A stretch of 64,000 nucleotides of DNA from Ceriagrion tenellum. Taxonomy: Eukaryota; Arthropoda; Insecta; Odonata; Coenagrionidae. Position 1 is the first letter of the stretch. Each line of letters starts with the position of its first letter. The stretch lies in contig OY720636.1 of assembly GCA_963169105.1 (NCBI GenBank), positions 141,165,747 to 141,229,746 of the forward strand. The letters are read 5' to 3'. Positions 1 through 11,332 of this stretch are shown one piece after another. The position numbers and the translations under genes were made by a program. The notes below the pieces were generated by a model. The model did not search any database. It saw only the letters and a program-made list of their open reading frames with translations, and was not told the DNA's origin.

Positions 1-947
1 TCAAATCATACACACTAAAGCTTTGAATGTGTGTACTTAGCTAATTAAAGAGAGGCTCATTCATTTAATACATACTCCATCCTTAATATAAGACACTATT
101 TTTTGGTGATGGTAGAATTAAAAATGTATCAAAGCTGGATATCAAACTCTGAATCTGTTATCAGGATGAGGTATTTTCTAAATTACAAAATCTAGTTCCT
201 TGATATTACCAACTCTCATATAAAATAAATCCAAGCATAGGTACATATTTCAGTAAGGCATGAGCCCATGAGTTGTTGCATGTTTTTCCTCAAAATCAGA
301 TAGTTTTAATTATTTTAAGAACTTATTCCTCCCTTGCAAATACTGAATGTAAACTACATACCAGGTCAGTATTTTCATTTCATCCACCGTTTGAATGGAA
401 TCTTGCTCCTCATCATCAGGGCTAAGAAAATTCTACATTAAAATTGACTGCCTCATATACCAATCCAATTATTCTTCTTAATAGAAATAAAAATTAGCAG
501 CAGCTTTGATTTTTACAAACATACACAAACAAACTGACTGGAAATAGTGATAAATAACAGAAAAGACTTTGAGAGAATATATAAGGGTACGAACAATTAG
601 TGTTATAAGTAAACAATGAGAGCTCTGATAGTGAATTGAAAAGGGAAATTCGAAGGAGGTGAGGACATTTGAAAATAAATTTTGCCCATATCAATGGGCA
701 GAACTTATTTCCATAGGGTAGAATCACTTTTAAACAACCATGCATTAGATAAATGTTTGCAAGCCAAATAGCACTACTCCATCCAACTAATCACATTCAT
801 TAAAAATAATCTGCCAGTAATGAAGGTGACCTCACAAATGGAGTGGCATATTTAGCAATAATTGTTTTCTATTCCAGGGTTGCTAATGGGTTTTCCTTAA
901 ATTATATGTTGCTTCAAAAGATTTAAATAGTGGATCGATCAACTCAC
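1..947 (-). other. Intron of the SLC3 gene, no further exon seen
   Basis: AT-rich sequence downstream of the GTGAGT donor at 947. I found no exon continuing the amylase-like domain and no recognisable repeat. Short open frames here (for example 494-745, minus) have no coding character. Confidence 0.5.
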
Positions 948-1497
948 AACTGACAACTCTCCTCCATTTTAAGAGGCTCGGCAAGAGCATGGGATCATCA
1001 GCCAATCCATCGAGGCCTTTGAGGTAAAAGCCATCCACCCCCAGGTTCATCCAATGCACAAGAGCATTTGTTACCACTTTCTGTCCCATTACGGCCTTAC
1101 TGGGGATGCCATCATGCTCACTGGATGTTAAATGCACTGTGGAAACATTTCCATCGATCTCGGACAGTTGTGACACAAAAGGATGAATAGGGAGATCGAG
1201 GAGAAGGGAGATGTTGACGGCATGCAAAGAGCGGGCCAAGTATGCAAAATCAGACTCCCCCCCCAGGGCCGGCTCTATTTCTGTAAGACTCGCCACCTGG
1301 GCATGGTCCTCAGGGTAATGTCCACTGGTGCGCAGAACAGCATTAAGATATAGAACCTGCACACCAATCGACTTCAGATAATTCACACGAGATGTCAGTC
1401 CAGCCAGGTCACCGACACCATCTTTACTTTCTCGGCTAATGCCCCAACCTGCTCCTACACCACCATGGCCACTGTCTCGGAAAGATGCTGGGAAGAC
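948..1497 (-). CDS. SLC3 heavy chain, amylase-like ectodomain exon
   Basis: A 550-bp exon with acceptor TTCCCAG|GTC and donor TCAGTT|GTGAGT. It starts VFPASFRDSGHGGVG, continues through the first beta/alpha repeats of the barrel (SIGVQVLYLN, HYPEDHAQVASL, DFAYLARSLH, ISLLLDLPIHP) and reaches NALVHWMNLGVDGFYLKG. This matches the A-domain start of SLC3/GH13 proteins in order and spacing. The nucleophile region has Lys-Gly rather than the catalytic Asp context. The exon ends in phase 1, and its partner exon is outside the window. Confidence 0.9.
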
Positions 1498-4400
1498 CTG
1501 GGAAGGAAAAATGGAGATATTCAGAGAGGAGCTGTAAAAAATGTGAGCTGGAGAAAGGGTATCGATGGATAATTATCAGGCCATGAGACTTTAGGGTGAA
1601 TGTGTGAGTTATGTGAGTCATTATGAGTGAGACAGATTCCTTTAGAAAATGTTGGACTAATTTTCCTGAATCTCAAACACTCAATAAATCACCCAAAAGT
1701 AAGTATCTTATGACAGTAAACCTTCATGAAGCAAAATTTGCATCATGAACTCAATGTCTAGTTTTCATAACTTTACTCTAAAGTGCTCTCCTCTCCAAAC
1801 TTTTACTCCAAAGAGTACTCCAAAGACCCCTAAAACTGAACTGGCAGGAGCAATACTTCTGGATGAAGGTTATGAGACAGATGAATGGTAGTCTGTTCAG
1901 TATCTGTACCTCAGTGAGGAGGCTGAAAAAGGTATGACACTTCTGTTAAGAGGCCTCTCACATGATGGTTTCACATAAAGAACACTATTGAGAAGGCCAT
2001 GGGATACCTTCTCAATTAAAAACCTTGAAATAATGGACAGTACACGCTGGATTATATAACATACCTGCAAGGTTTACTAAAGGTATGGGGAGGAACAGGA
2101 GAGGAAAATTTTTTGCACCAGGATTTTTAGCAGGATTTATGAGGATGAAGTGTGGCCTGAGGACTTCTCGAAGACAACACTAATTTCAATACCGAAGGAG
2201 AGAAAGGCAAAAACATGATTAAACCATAGGAATAGAGCTTAACATCACACACAGCCAATTTTACCCTCTGAGTTTTTAATAAAAGGCTATAGAGCAAGCC
2301 TAATGAATAACTGAGGAATGACCATTTTGGGTTCAGAAGAGGGAACGGGAATGCAGGACACTATAGTAGTGATGAGGACGCTCATAGAAAGAAACCTAGA
2401 ATATGGACAGAACGTATTTGCTTGCTTTGTAGATTTTGATATGGTGTTTGACAGTGTGGACTGGGTGAACTTAACAGAATTGCTGAAGAAATTAGGAGTG
2501 AACTGGAGAAACAGATGACTCATTTGACATCTATTAATGAACCAGATGGTGCAGGTTAGGGCAGCTGATGGATAATCAGGATGGGCCAAGATAGGACGGG
2601 GAGTATAGCAGGGATGTCTGCAGTCGCCGTTTCTTTTTGGGGTTACTCATAAGAAAAGGTAGGGAGGCATGGGGAGAGATGGAGGCAGGAATAAAGGAAA
2701 GAGGGGTTCTGACAAAGTCAGTGAAATTTGCAGATGATCAAGCATTGGTTTTTCAGTCGGCCAAGGGGTTGCTGTCAATGATGAATGCATTACAGGTGCA
2801 GTGTGTATGGTATTGGATGAAGATAAACCATACAAATATGAAAAATATGAGATTCTCTAGAAGTATGAAGGTAGGGTTGAATATATAAGGTTGGGAAGGC
2901 ACAGAAAGAGCAAATTGAGTGTTTTACAAATCTGGGTAGTATTTTGGAGAAGAATGGGTTTAGGGGTAGGGACTTAAGTTGTAGAATTCCCCTTGCTAAG
3001 AAAGCATTTTCAAAGAGGAGGGACTTGATGATGGGGTGTTGGAAGAGAGGTTAAGGAAAGGATGGAAAAACTGTGGAGTGTGAAAGTACATGGGGTCAGA
3101 GACCTGGCCATTGTGAAGAGAGGATGTATGTAGACTTGAGGTGTTTGGGAAGAGGGTTTAGTGAAGGACAAAGAGAGTGAGCTGGGTCATGAGAAGGACA
3201 AATGAAGAGGTAATGGATATGGATGGAGAGGAGAGGAAGTTATGGGTGAAAGTTTGAAGAAGGCATAAGAGTTGGATGGAGGATAATTTGAAAGGAAAAG
3301 GAATGTCGAAGAGGGTCATAGAGGGAAGGAAGAGATAAGAATTCTGTACAAATTAAGATGAGTAAGATGATATTAAGAATTTAAGTGACCAAATGGCAGG
3401 TCATCTATAGGAGGGAAAGTGGAATGATGTAGGAAATTAGGATAAGAACTGTCCAAAAGCCATCAATCAGCAGGAAGTTTAATTACAAAAAAGGTAGTCA
3501 CTCTGAAGAACACAAAAGGCTAATTATGAATGGGTTTGCAGGCATGGCAAGTTTTCAGTTTTAGCAAGATTGCAGGGGTTAAAGATTAATCGAGCTGAAA
3601 TTACCCTCCACTAAAATTTAGAGTATGATAAAACCAGTATTTAATACAAAATGACCCAAAGTTATCTCTATTAAGCAATTTCTAATCATATAGCCTTTAA
3701 ATTCGGTCTCCTGATGATATATTGGCACCGTCAATAGAGGCAACTGTTGGAAACATTTTTAACAACTCAATGTGACTGAAAATCAACTTAGTGTCATTCC
3801 ACACAATTTATTACTGTTTACCTAGAATTCAGAACATAACTGAGAATAAACTGTAATGGGCTAAAGTATAGGCCCATACTGTAGCATTTTGATGAAGAAG
3901 TGCATGCAACTGAAAATTTTTATTTCACTATGGAAGTCCTCAGCCGTAATACAATTAATGGTAAATATGCAAATTTTGTATATGTTATAGAACTGGAATT
4001 ATGGATAATGGGAGCCAACCCATCCCTAATTTAGCATGTGCTCCAAACAGTAGTGGATCTTCCGAAATTCAGTCATGACCAGCCAAAAAAATTAACCTTG
4101 GAGCACCACTGAAATCACTACAAAATGACCGGGAGCAACAGCAAATGATTAACAATACATGGTTAGATGAGAAGTCCAGAGCTTGTGCATGTCAATGTCT
4201 TACGCTTAAAAAATATGCTCACCTCATAGACAACTGTCCCTTGCCACCAGTCATTCTGGGGTTTGCAATCCCTTGGCATTGTGATTAACATGGCCACTAT
4301 CATGCAGAAAACACCAACCAGCATGGACATTGCTCCAAAGAAGCACGTCTTTCTAATGAACTGCCAATTCCAGTTGATGAAGAACATGTCATCACTCGAC

Positions 4401-7400
4401 CTCGGTAATGTTAGCGGGATTCCCATTGGTTTCTTCACCCCATTCTCCTGGTGTCATTTGAATAAAATGCATTAGACTATAAGACATTAGACTTCGGAAA
4501 AAAATTCAGACAACAAAAAGGTAATCAATTTCCCATGCAAAAATTCAATTATTGAGTAAGATAATTAAAACTTAAACACAATTTTTACTTTATGGGACAA
4601 ACAAAATAGGAAAATGCAGTTGTGATGATATGCAAGAACAAAAAAGGCAGAAAATCATCATTGACTTCGAAAGTGAAAAATCAATGGTATAGTATACAGC
4701 CATATTACTTCAGACTGATGAGGGAGAAATATATTTACAACAATGTAATACCATCCTTGCAGAAAAAAACCAATGAAATGAATGAGTATTCTTTCATATG
4801 CAGAAGGGAGATGCTAACTAATTATAAGGCACTTTATTCCTCAAGAAAATTGTGTGTTCACGGTTATTTCATATGGAAATACTACTTGAAATCAAAAAAC
4901 AAGCATAATACTTGTGATATAGATAAGTTTATATGCAGTGCACTCCACCACTACATATGCATGAGCACATCATTCACTCTCGGAGAAAGCTGAAGCAGTA
5001 AGCTGGCACTAGAATCTTATGAGGTACTTACAACTGACATGAAGAGTGCCCAGTAATTTGAGTCCAAAACTTCTGGTGGCATTTCTCCTCAGTCTCTCAC
5101 CACAAGAAATGTTAAACACATGCACAAATTGACACACTTTGAAGTCACAATGACAATCACAGTAAACATGCTGTAGTCACCCACCACAGCATATCTACTG
5201 TGATGAAGTTTTAATTAAGTCTTATTTCTGCCTTCTGATTTTTTACTTTTTGGAACAAGCATTTATTCATAGAGACAGCATTTGGGATTTCAGTTGCTCC
5301 AGCAAAAATGGCTGCATCACAATGTCTATCCTAAAGCATTATAGCTAAGATAAAGTGACCATCATGCCCGAGACAGGTTTCAAATCTGTAACACTTGGGT
5401 AGACAGGCCAGCATATTACCATCATCCATCAAACTTTACCACAGTCCTACCTTGTATAAATCTACTGCTGCCACCGAGGAGTTTTAAATGAAGCAGTCAC
5501 GAACGGAAGTATTTGAACAACCCTGGTCCACAAGAAAGGGAGCTAGTGCTTTAGCCAGTGCACATACCCAGGCCCCAGGTCTCAGCCTTCTTGACTAAAT
5601 ATGCACATATGATGCAGAAAACAGAGGGTGTATATTTTAAATGATAAAAAGCCAAAACTAAAACAATGATTAAAATTGCATTCACTGAAAAATAATTCAT
5701 GCTAATCCAAATAATATGGAAAGAAAAGTGATGCCAACAGCAACAAAGTCTGCAGTAACTTACTACTATTCTGTTACTAGCATACACACACATTTGGGCA
5801 CACTAACATTCACTGCTTTTTTCTAAAATGAAAATATGTACTACATTGCACCTAAAAGCATTTGGTATGATTCATGCTCAAAAAAAGCTCTGGAAGAGCA
5901 ATGCCTGTACCTGGCAATTAAATGTTGCAATATCATTTGATTTACTGAGATGTTGGTAATGATGTGGGTGATGCGAATTGAGGAGTTGAACACAAGCATT
6001 GGGCTCCTGAGCTGAACTGCTTGATGAAGAAGAATGAACACTTTTCACACTTTCTGTGCTATTGATGTAAACCTGCTGATCATCTGCAAAAGGGTATAAT
6101 AAGGAACCTGAAACTGATGCATTAGCACTGGGCAGTACTCTGCTTTAGGCTTACATTCATGACATCCGAACAATCCTGCAGAGGAGAGACCTTCAGTCTT
6201 TCACACCTTCTCAATAGAAATCACAGCACTGTGATGAGTGTGATTATGCATCAAACACACTACACAGAAAGAGACACCCTAAATGGAAAAATGTTTTACA
6301 ATATCTGAACTTCACTTGACTCACACATGAGGCTATGTTGGGGGCACAGCTGTGAATTTTTCAGTATCAGTCAATAATGGGAAATATTTAGCAGCTGTCA
6401 CTCGCAATGCTTGCCATGCAGACTTACCAGCCTTCTCAATCTCAACCACCTTGTCTATTCAGCCAATGATGAAGAGCAACTGATTGATGATGGGTAATTA
6501 GAAGCCCTTTCCAATGAGACAATTATCATTGCATTTTCTCTGAGTCTGTCAGTGAGTATAGGGTGAAACTTTAAATTTTACTCAAGATTTCATCCTTACT
6601 ATCTTCTTCCATAGTCATTAACAAGATTAAAAAAGTATTACACTAAGCAATACATATCTAGAATAGACCTTTTGTTCCACCAAAATCAGTATGCTGGCAC
6701 ATTGGGGTCAGGAGGTGTACTAACAATAAGCAGACATTTCTGTCCACACTTAAAATGGCCATAAGGCATTGCAGTTCCCCACCAATGCTTTAAGAATATG
6801 CAGAAAATTTACTTCAACCCAGATGACCTTCAATATTAGGGAAAATTATGGTGAAATTAGAGTCGGAATGGGTTGCCCAGCAAGCATATTGTAGTTTCAG
6901 TCCTGGTACTCCATTAATCAAATTGATTCTAACCTAGTTTCCAAGTCAAAATTGTTCTAAGAAAAATGTAACCAGGAATTTCTTATGGAATCTAAAAATG
7001 GATAAATCTCCATCATAATATTACAGTGCAGACGTAAATACATAGGCGGAACAATTATAATGTAAAACACCTTATTGTTTCCAAAAAGACAAAATCAAGA
7101 CAACTCCCAACGATTGTCCAACTTATTAGGAATGGCGAGGGTTCTCCGATGCCATGAAAGAAATGTTGGGAAGCTGGAGACCCAGGAAGCCAATAAGCAG
7201 GGGGCCAGAAGAGCCATAAAAGAAATCAAGCTTCAAGGGTATGCCCTGTTGCTACAAAGGTTTCCATGGTGCTGATTTAACTCAAAAGTTTTCGATTTCT
7301 TCCCATGTTCCTGCATTTCATTTTTGGTTATGTCCTAAGTTATGTATAATTATGGCCCAGCCAATGTTTAAAAGAACAAGCTGGGTGGTTTAGGGGAAGA

Positions 7401-10400
7401 GGATCAAAACCTTAGATTTAAGGTGGGAGCAGGTGCAACGATATGGTAGGATAACATTCAGGAGTACTGAAGCCATTATAATTGACAATGAGCCACACTG
7501 AATGAGTTAGCTGTGCCGTTAACCTGCCAAAAACATTGGTATTGTGTAGTAATGGAACTGTCTCAATGACATGATTAATCAAAAGAAATGCAAAATAGGA
7601 GTAAATTTCGCAGAAGGCACTGAATTATCATAAAATTAAGAGAAACAGAGCTAAAACCATGATAAGGGGATAGTGTTCTACGAATAAAACTGGCTTCACT
7701 CTTAAGTACCAGGAGGCTATCTCTTCTTTAAACCACTATTGAAATATATGTTGGTTGCTTTCATATAACTTATGTTCCATAACATGGAATGTCCAGATTT
7801 TACCATCTCATAGTTCATCAGAGGTTATATTCCAGTATATAAAAATAAATAGCACTATCAAGTGAAAGTTAGGGTAGATGAACACCTTTCACTATGAAGA
7901 AGGTATCAGAGGGATGGGATCACGTACAAGGCATATAAAACTACCCATTAAGCTGATCTTGTCTAGGCTAATGAACTTGCCTTGCAGCTTGAAGATCTTG
8001 AGTTTAAAAATCCTATATTACAATGGCATAAGTGAGGACATTAATGGATGGTTCCCACCTCAATCTAAGACTGATACCCCCACGTACTGGTACACATGTA
8101 CCATATGAATGTGGTTTTCTAGTGTAATAAAGAAAATACTGAATAGGAGATCAATACAGTATAAGAAATATTGAAATAAAACTGAGTTATAACTTTACTG
8201 TGATGGTTAAGTTTTCCATTCCCCTCCTGATGCAAGCAATATAATGCAATATACAGCTACAAAAGTAATTTGATAAATCTGTAACACAGTAATCAGAGCT
8301 AAGAATGGATTGTTTCCACTGATTTATTCAGCACTAGCCAACTTTCAGAAAATGAAGAATTATCATAAGAACAGCACAGCATTCAATGCGCAAAATTAGA
8401 GAGTAAATTAAATGTTATTTGACGAAACTTTCTCATATTGCAAGAAAGTAAAAATTAACTTTGTAAGATTCCACACAGTTTATTCACGCAGTAAAACTGG
8501 CTCCCACCATAAGGGTGTCATCAAGTACAATAAAATAGTTTAACTTCAGAGAAAATACATGTACATGCAGCTCACGAGCAGGGAGGGGGAGCAGAGTGAG
8601 AGATAGATGGAGGGAAGGACAAGAGGAGGGTAGGATAAGGTCATGGTGAGGGACGAATAGTGGCACTGTGTTTATATTTAAGAAAAGTTGGGTTGTGTGG
8701 CGGTGATTCACCTCGGGTAGGGGTCTCGTACCATCTTGAGTAAGAAAGGAATGGGATAATGCAGAGTATGAGGAGTGGGGGGGTGAGAGGTCAAAAAGTA
8801 GGTCGTGCAGGAATGGTGAGTGGAAGGGAAAAAGTTTTTGTTTCCCAAATTAAAATAATTATTGATGGGCAAATTACTAGCAGACCAGTATGGCTATAAG
8901 CTAAGCCTTATTTAATATATATACGCCCACACAGGGATAATTGCCGGCAGCATGTTGCCGAGCGATGTTGCCCGGTGATGTTGACGGAGTGTCTGGATGC
9001 AAAGAATATCGCTGTGTTGCCCGGCGAAAAATTTCAATGGAGTGTTGCTGTTGCCGTGTTTCCCACTCAGAATGGAAAACATCGCTCTGCCCGGAAACCG
9101 TATGGGCCGAACAGAGGTGATTTTGGCGGGTAATTTGAGGCGGCCAGTTCAACAGCCTTCATATGGATGACAATGTAACACTGATGGCCACTTTTTCATG
9201 GAAATTTTTACAAAGATAGGTAGATACTCATGTCTTCACAAAGTCAACCAATTGAAGTTCGTCAGAGCTGCTGAGCATGGACCCAGAGAGCCCAGCTAGC
9301 ATGTTAGCTTTTGCTAAGCTTGATTTGTTCTTGCCACATCAATTTTGATTTTCGCAAGCTTGATTCAAGCGTTCCTCAAGCAGTCCATGCCAAGCTATGA
9401 ACGGGGCACTTGAATCAAGCTAATTTCCAGCTTACCAACACCTTGATGCATGCACAGGCATAAGTTCGTCTTATGTCGAATGAAGTCATACACCGCATTA
9501 AAATTGTGAGAAATTTTTTAAAGGTCTGCAATTCTTGCAATTTAAAGTGGTGAAAGAGAAGAGATATTCTATTTTCCTAAAAAAATTAGTTTTGGACATC
9601 TTTCTTCATGTACCTACATATGGTAATTTTCAGAATGTAGCCTTTGTAAAATAGTTGTGTGGATCACACCTAGTAGGAAGATGTTAGTCATTTTTTGTAT
9701 AGAATTAGTCATTTCTTGTATAGAATTAGTCATTTCTAGTATACAATTTGAGCAGCTTGATTCAGACTTGCTGGTGAGGGAATAGTCAACCTTATTCAAA
9801 ATGAACTTATGCTTGAATCAAACTGGAAAATCAAGCTTGATTTAAGCTACACTGTTAAGGTTGCAGAAAGCTTGACCGGCGGAGATTAGCTTCTTTGATT
9901 CAAGCTTGAAACATGCTTAATAGCTTGACTAGTCAAGCTGGATTCAAGCTTGGTGACTTGTATTGTCAAGATTAAATCAAGCTTAATTAAGGCTTACTTT
10001 GCTACATGGGAGAGTTCCAAATTCTGCAGTTACGGCTAGTAAGTTTGTGAAGGAGGTACCACTGTTAAGAAGTAATTCCTTCATAATCGATTCACCCTTA
10101 TTTTCACCTCCTATTAAAACTTTTTTCCACCACCTCCTCTTTCTTTGCCTCCCACTATTCACTACAATGAAAGCAGCAGCGACACCAGCAGCAACGCATA
10201 TATCCATTTTAACTCAAGGCACTACAAACCAGATGGAACACCGTATTTTGCAGTGTAAAAAGTTGCCAGTTCACTGGCAGCTGTGTGGAGAGGCAACATC
10301 ACCGGATACATGTATCCAGACACAAATCAGTGTATCCAGCAGCGACGTTGTCGCGGGCGATGTTGCCGTTATCCATCAATTATTGTCCTGTGTGGACATA

Positions 10401-11332
10401 GCTTTAGGATTATGTGTGGGAGCCCGAAGTTCATAGGCTTGTGAGTGATCTTAGGAATTATCACAATGTAGAATCAACAGAAATGATAAGTAGTGCTGCA
10501 AAATTTCACACTTTTATACATTGAAGAAAGAAAAGGAAGTTTTAAAAATAAAATTTACAAAAACTTAAATTTAAACAGAGTAACTCCATTTAAAAAAAGT
10601 TTAGATTCTCCAGGGAATTCTGGATGGTGGGAGTATGTATGAATGTAACAACGTAACTTTGCCACATAGCTTCTACACCACGTACGTTTCAACACTTACT
10701 TGGTTTACCAACATTTTATGCTAAAAACCAATTGCATCCATTAGTTGTCAAAAAGTCAAGCATCATTCAATGGACTCACCATCCACACCCTGGAGGCAGC
10801 TTTCATTTACTGTACCAATGTCGCCCTCGACTGTGGCAGCAGGTCCTATATATCCTGATCCTGGAGTTCCATTGAGAGCAGAGGAAACAAGAGTCATTTC
10901 CAAGTCGAGATCTGTTTTTATCGGGTCATCGTATACTATGCCAGGGAATAGACCTTCTCCTTCAAGAGGGAATATACAAATATCCAGAAAAAGGAAGAAA
11001 AAAATAATTTTATCACAGTAGTAAGTACTCATTAGAAGTTAAGAGAATGAACGACATCCCACCGAGGGAAATTGAAACAAGGTAATAAGTATACATCTGT
11101 GTAAGAATAATTGGATGTATGTACTGTGCTGACCTGTTGGTCCGACAGGAGGCGAAGGAGTTAGCAGGGGGCATGTCGAAGCGGCCTCTTCTTCATCAGG
11201 CATGAATTCACTGGATGAAGGGGATTTAGCTATGCTTTGTAGTTCTCCAACGCTGATTTCATCCACACCCGGAGAAAAACAGACTTCAGGCACAGAGGTT
11301 AGGGACAGTATTGATGGGTCTGCTAAGCTCAT
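948..11332 (-). CDS. SLC3-family amino-acid transporter heavy chain (rBAT/4F2hc-like), 5' half of gene; exons 11134-11332, 10780-10959, 4223-4447, 948-1497
   Basis: Heavy chains of heteromeric amino-acid transporters are type II membrane glycoproteins that escort an SLC7 light chain to the plasma membrane. Four exons are seen: an acidic, Ser/Pro-rich cytosolic N-terminus, a single membrane span, then a WWQG motif and an alpha-amylase-like ectodomain. Ectodomain landmarks are FPASFRDS, GVGDLAGL, YLKSIGVQVLYLNAVL, LLLDLPIHP and GVDGFYLKG. Where glycosidases have GFRxD, with Asp as nucleophile, this protein has GFYLKG, so it is expected to be non-catalytic, as SLC3 proteins generally are. Phases 11134/10959 match (1 to 1) and 4223/1497 match (0 to 0). 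The 10780 donor (phase 1) cannot join the 4447 acceptor (phase 0), so at least one exon was missed. The C-terminal half lies left of base 1. Family assignment is firm; rBAT versus 4F2hc orthology is not. Confidence 0.85.
2030..3600 (+). pseudogene. Degenerate LINE reverse-transcriptase relic in the SLC3 intron, antisense to the gene
   Basis: Frameshifted remains of a non-LTR retrotransposon RT read in order on the plus strand. First, about 2141-2210 gives IYEDEVWPEDF and LISIPKE (finger region). Then 2318-2518 gives FACFVDFDMVFDSVDW, corresponding to the FVDFxKAFDxVxW box of this group, then LLKKLGVNWRNR. At 2637-2888 is the catalytic FADD box (KFADDQALVF). From 2900 on comes an LGSILE-like stretch and thumb debris. 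The second residue group after FVDF is altered and stops are frequent, so it is dead. The flanks 1498-2029 and 3601-4222 are plain intron. Confidence 0.75.
4223..4447 (-). CDS. SLC3 heavy chain, membrane-span exon
   Basis: A 225-bp exon, phase 0 at both ends, with acceptor CACCAG|GAG and donor GAG|GTGAGC. It encodes ENGVKKPMGIP, then NWNWQFIRKTC directly before the hydrophobic segment MSMLVGVFCMIVAMLI, then PRDCKP and WWQGTVVYE. The order 'IRK, membrane span, P-x-x-C, WWQG, YE' is the characteristic junction of SLC3 proteins. The Cys just outside the membrane is the position that forms the disulfide with the light chain in this family. An in-frame stop lies just upstream of the acceptor, which fixes the exon's 5' limit. 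Confidence 0.85.
4448..8923 (-). other. Large SLC3 intron, mostly featureless
   Basis: AT-rich, with several chance open frames (4622-4993 plus, 5551-5793 minus, 7075-7275 plus, 8484-8711 minus) that have no domain or splice support. At least one missing coding exon of the SLC3 gene, with length 2 modulo 3 if single, should lie between 4448 and 10779, but I could not identify it. Confidence 0.4.
9292..9995. repeat. Cluster of AAGCTTGA-centred palindromic motifs
   Basis: More than ten copies or partial copies of AAGCTTGA/TCAAGCTT, several as AGCTTGATTCAAGC. They lie in two groups (about 9292-9440 and 9795-9995) on either side of a 350-base spacer. The spacing is irregular, so it is not a simple tandem array. 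It sits wholly within the 8924-10400 element. Confidence 0.6.
9684..9746. repeat. Three-copy 21-bp tandem repeat
   Basis: Units at 9684-9704, 9705-9725 and 9726-9746, consensus TTAGTCATTTCTTGTATAGAA. The first two differ by one base and the third carries three changes. Confidence 0.85.
10780..10959 (-). CDS. SLC3 heavy chain, second coding exon (cytosolic region)
   Basis: The acceptor is CTTGAAG, and the exon opens with the two bases that complete the Gly codon begun in the previous exon. It encodes EGLFPGIVYDDPIKTDLDLE followed by a Gly/Ser-rich stretch and ends at GVD plus one base before a strong GTGAGT donor. It has no recognisable domain, and its assignment rests on position, open frame and matching phase with 11134-11332. 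Its phase-1 donor does not fit the next known exon. Confidence 0.6.
11134..11332 (-). CDS. SLC3 heavy chain, first coding exon (cytosolic N-terminus)
   Basis: It begins with ATG at 11332 and reads MSLADPSILS, then a Ser/Glu/Asp-rich stretch ending in VGPTG. The donor after 11134 is CAG|GTCAGC and leaves phase 1. An acceptor-like TTCTAG sits only about 9 bases upstream of the ATG (near 11342), so a non-coding 5' exon probably lies further right in the window; I could not locate it. Length and acidity fit the cytosolic tail of the family. Confidence 0.7.

Larger units (their letters stand above)
8924..10400. mobile_element. Candidate non-autonomous DNA element with inverted termini and GTTGCC-rich subterminal repeats
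   Basis: The left end reads GCCCACACAGGGATAATTG and the right end, reverse-complemented, reads GTCCACACAGGACAATAATT, so the termini are imperfect inverted repeats about 1.47 kb apart. Just inside the left end is GATGTTGCC-type sequence repeated three to four times (8950-9060), and inside the right end GCGACGTTGTCGCGGGCGATGTT-like sequence (about 10345-10370). No transposase-like frame lies between; the open frame at 9999-10436 runs across the right terminus and looks accidental. Superfamily is uncertain, and no clean target duplication could be set. Confidence 0.45.

Noticed and set aside
4622..4993. 123-codon open frame, plus strand
   Set aside because: AT-rich, Lys/Tyr/Asn-heavy translation with no domain, inside the SLC3 intron and without splice support; probably chance.
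9999..10436. 145-codon open frame, plus strand
   Set aside because: It crosses the inverted terminus of the 8924-10400 element, and its translation is low-complexity repeat sequence.
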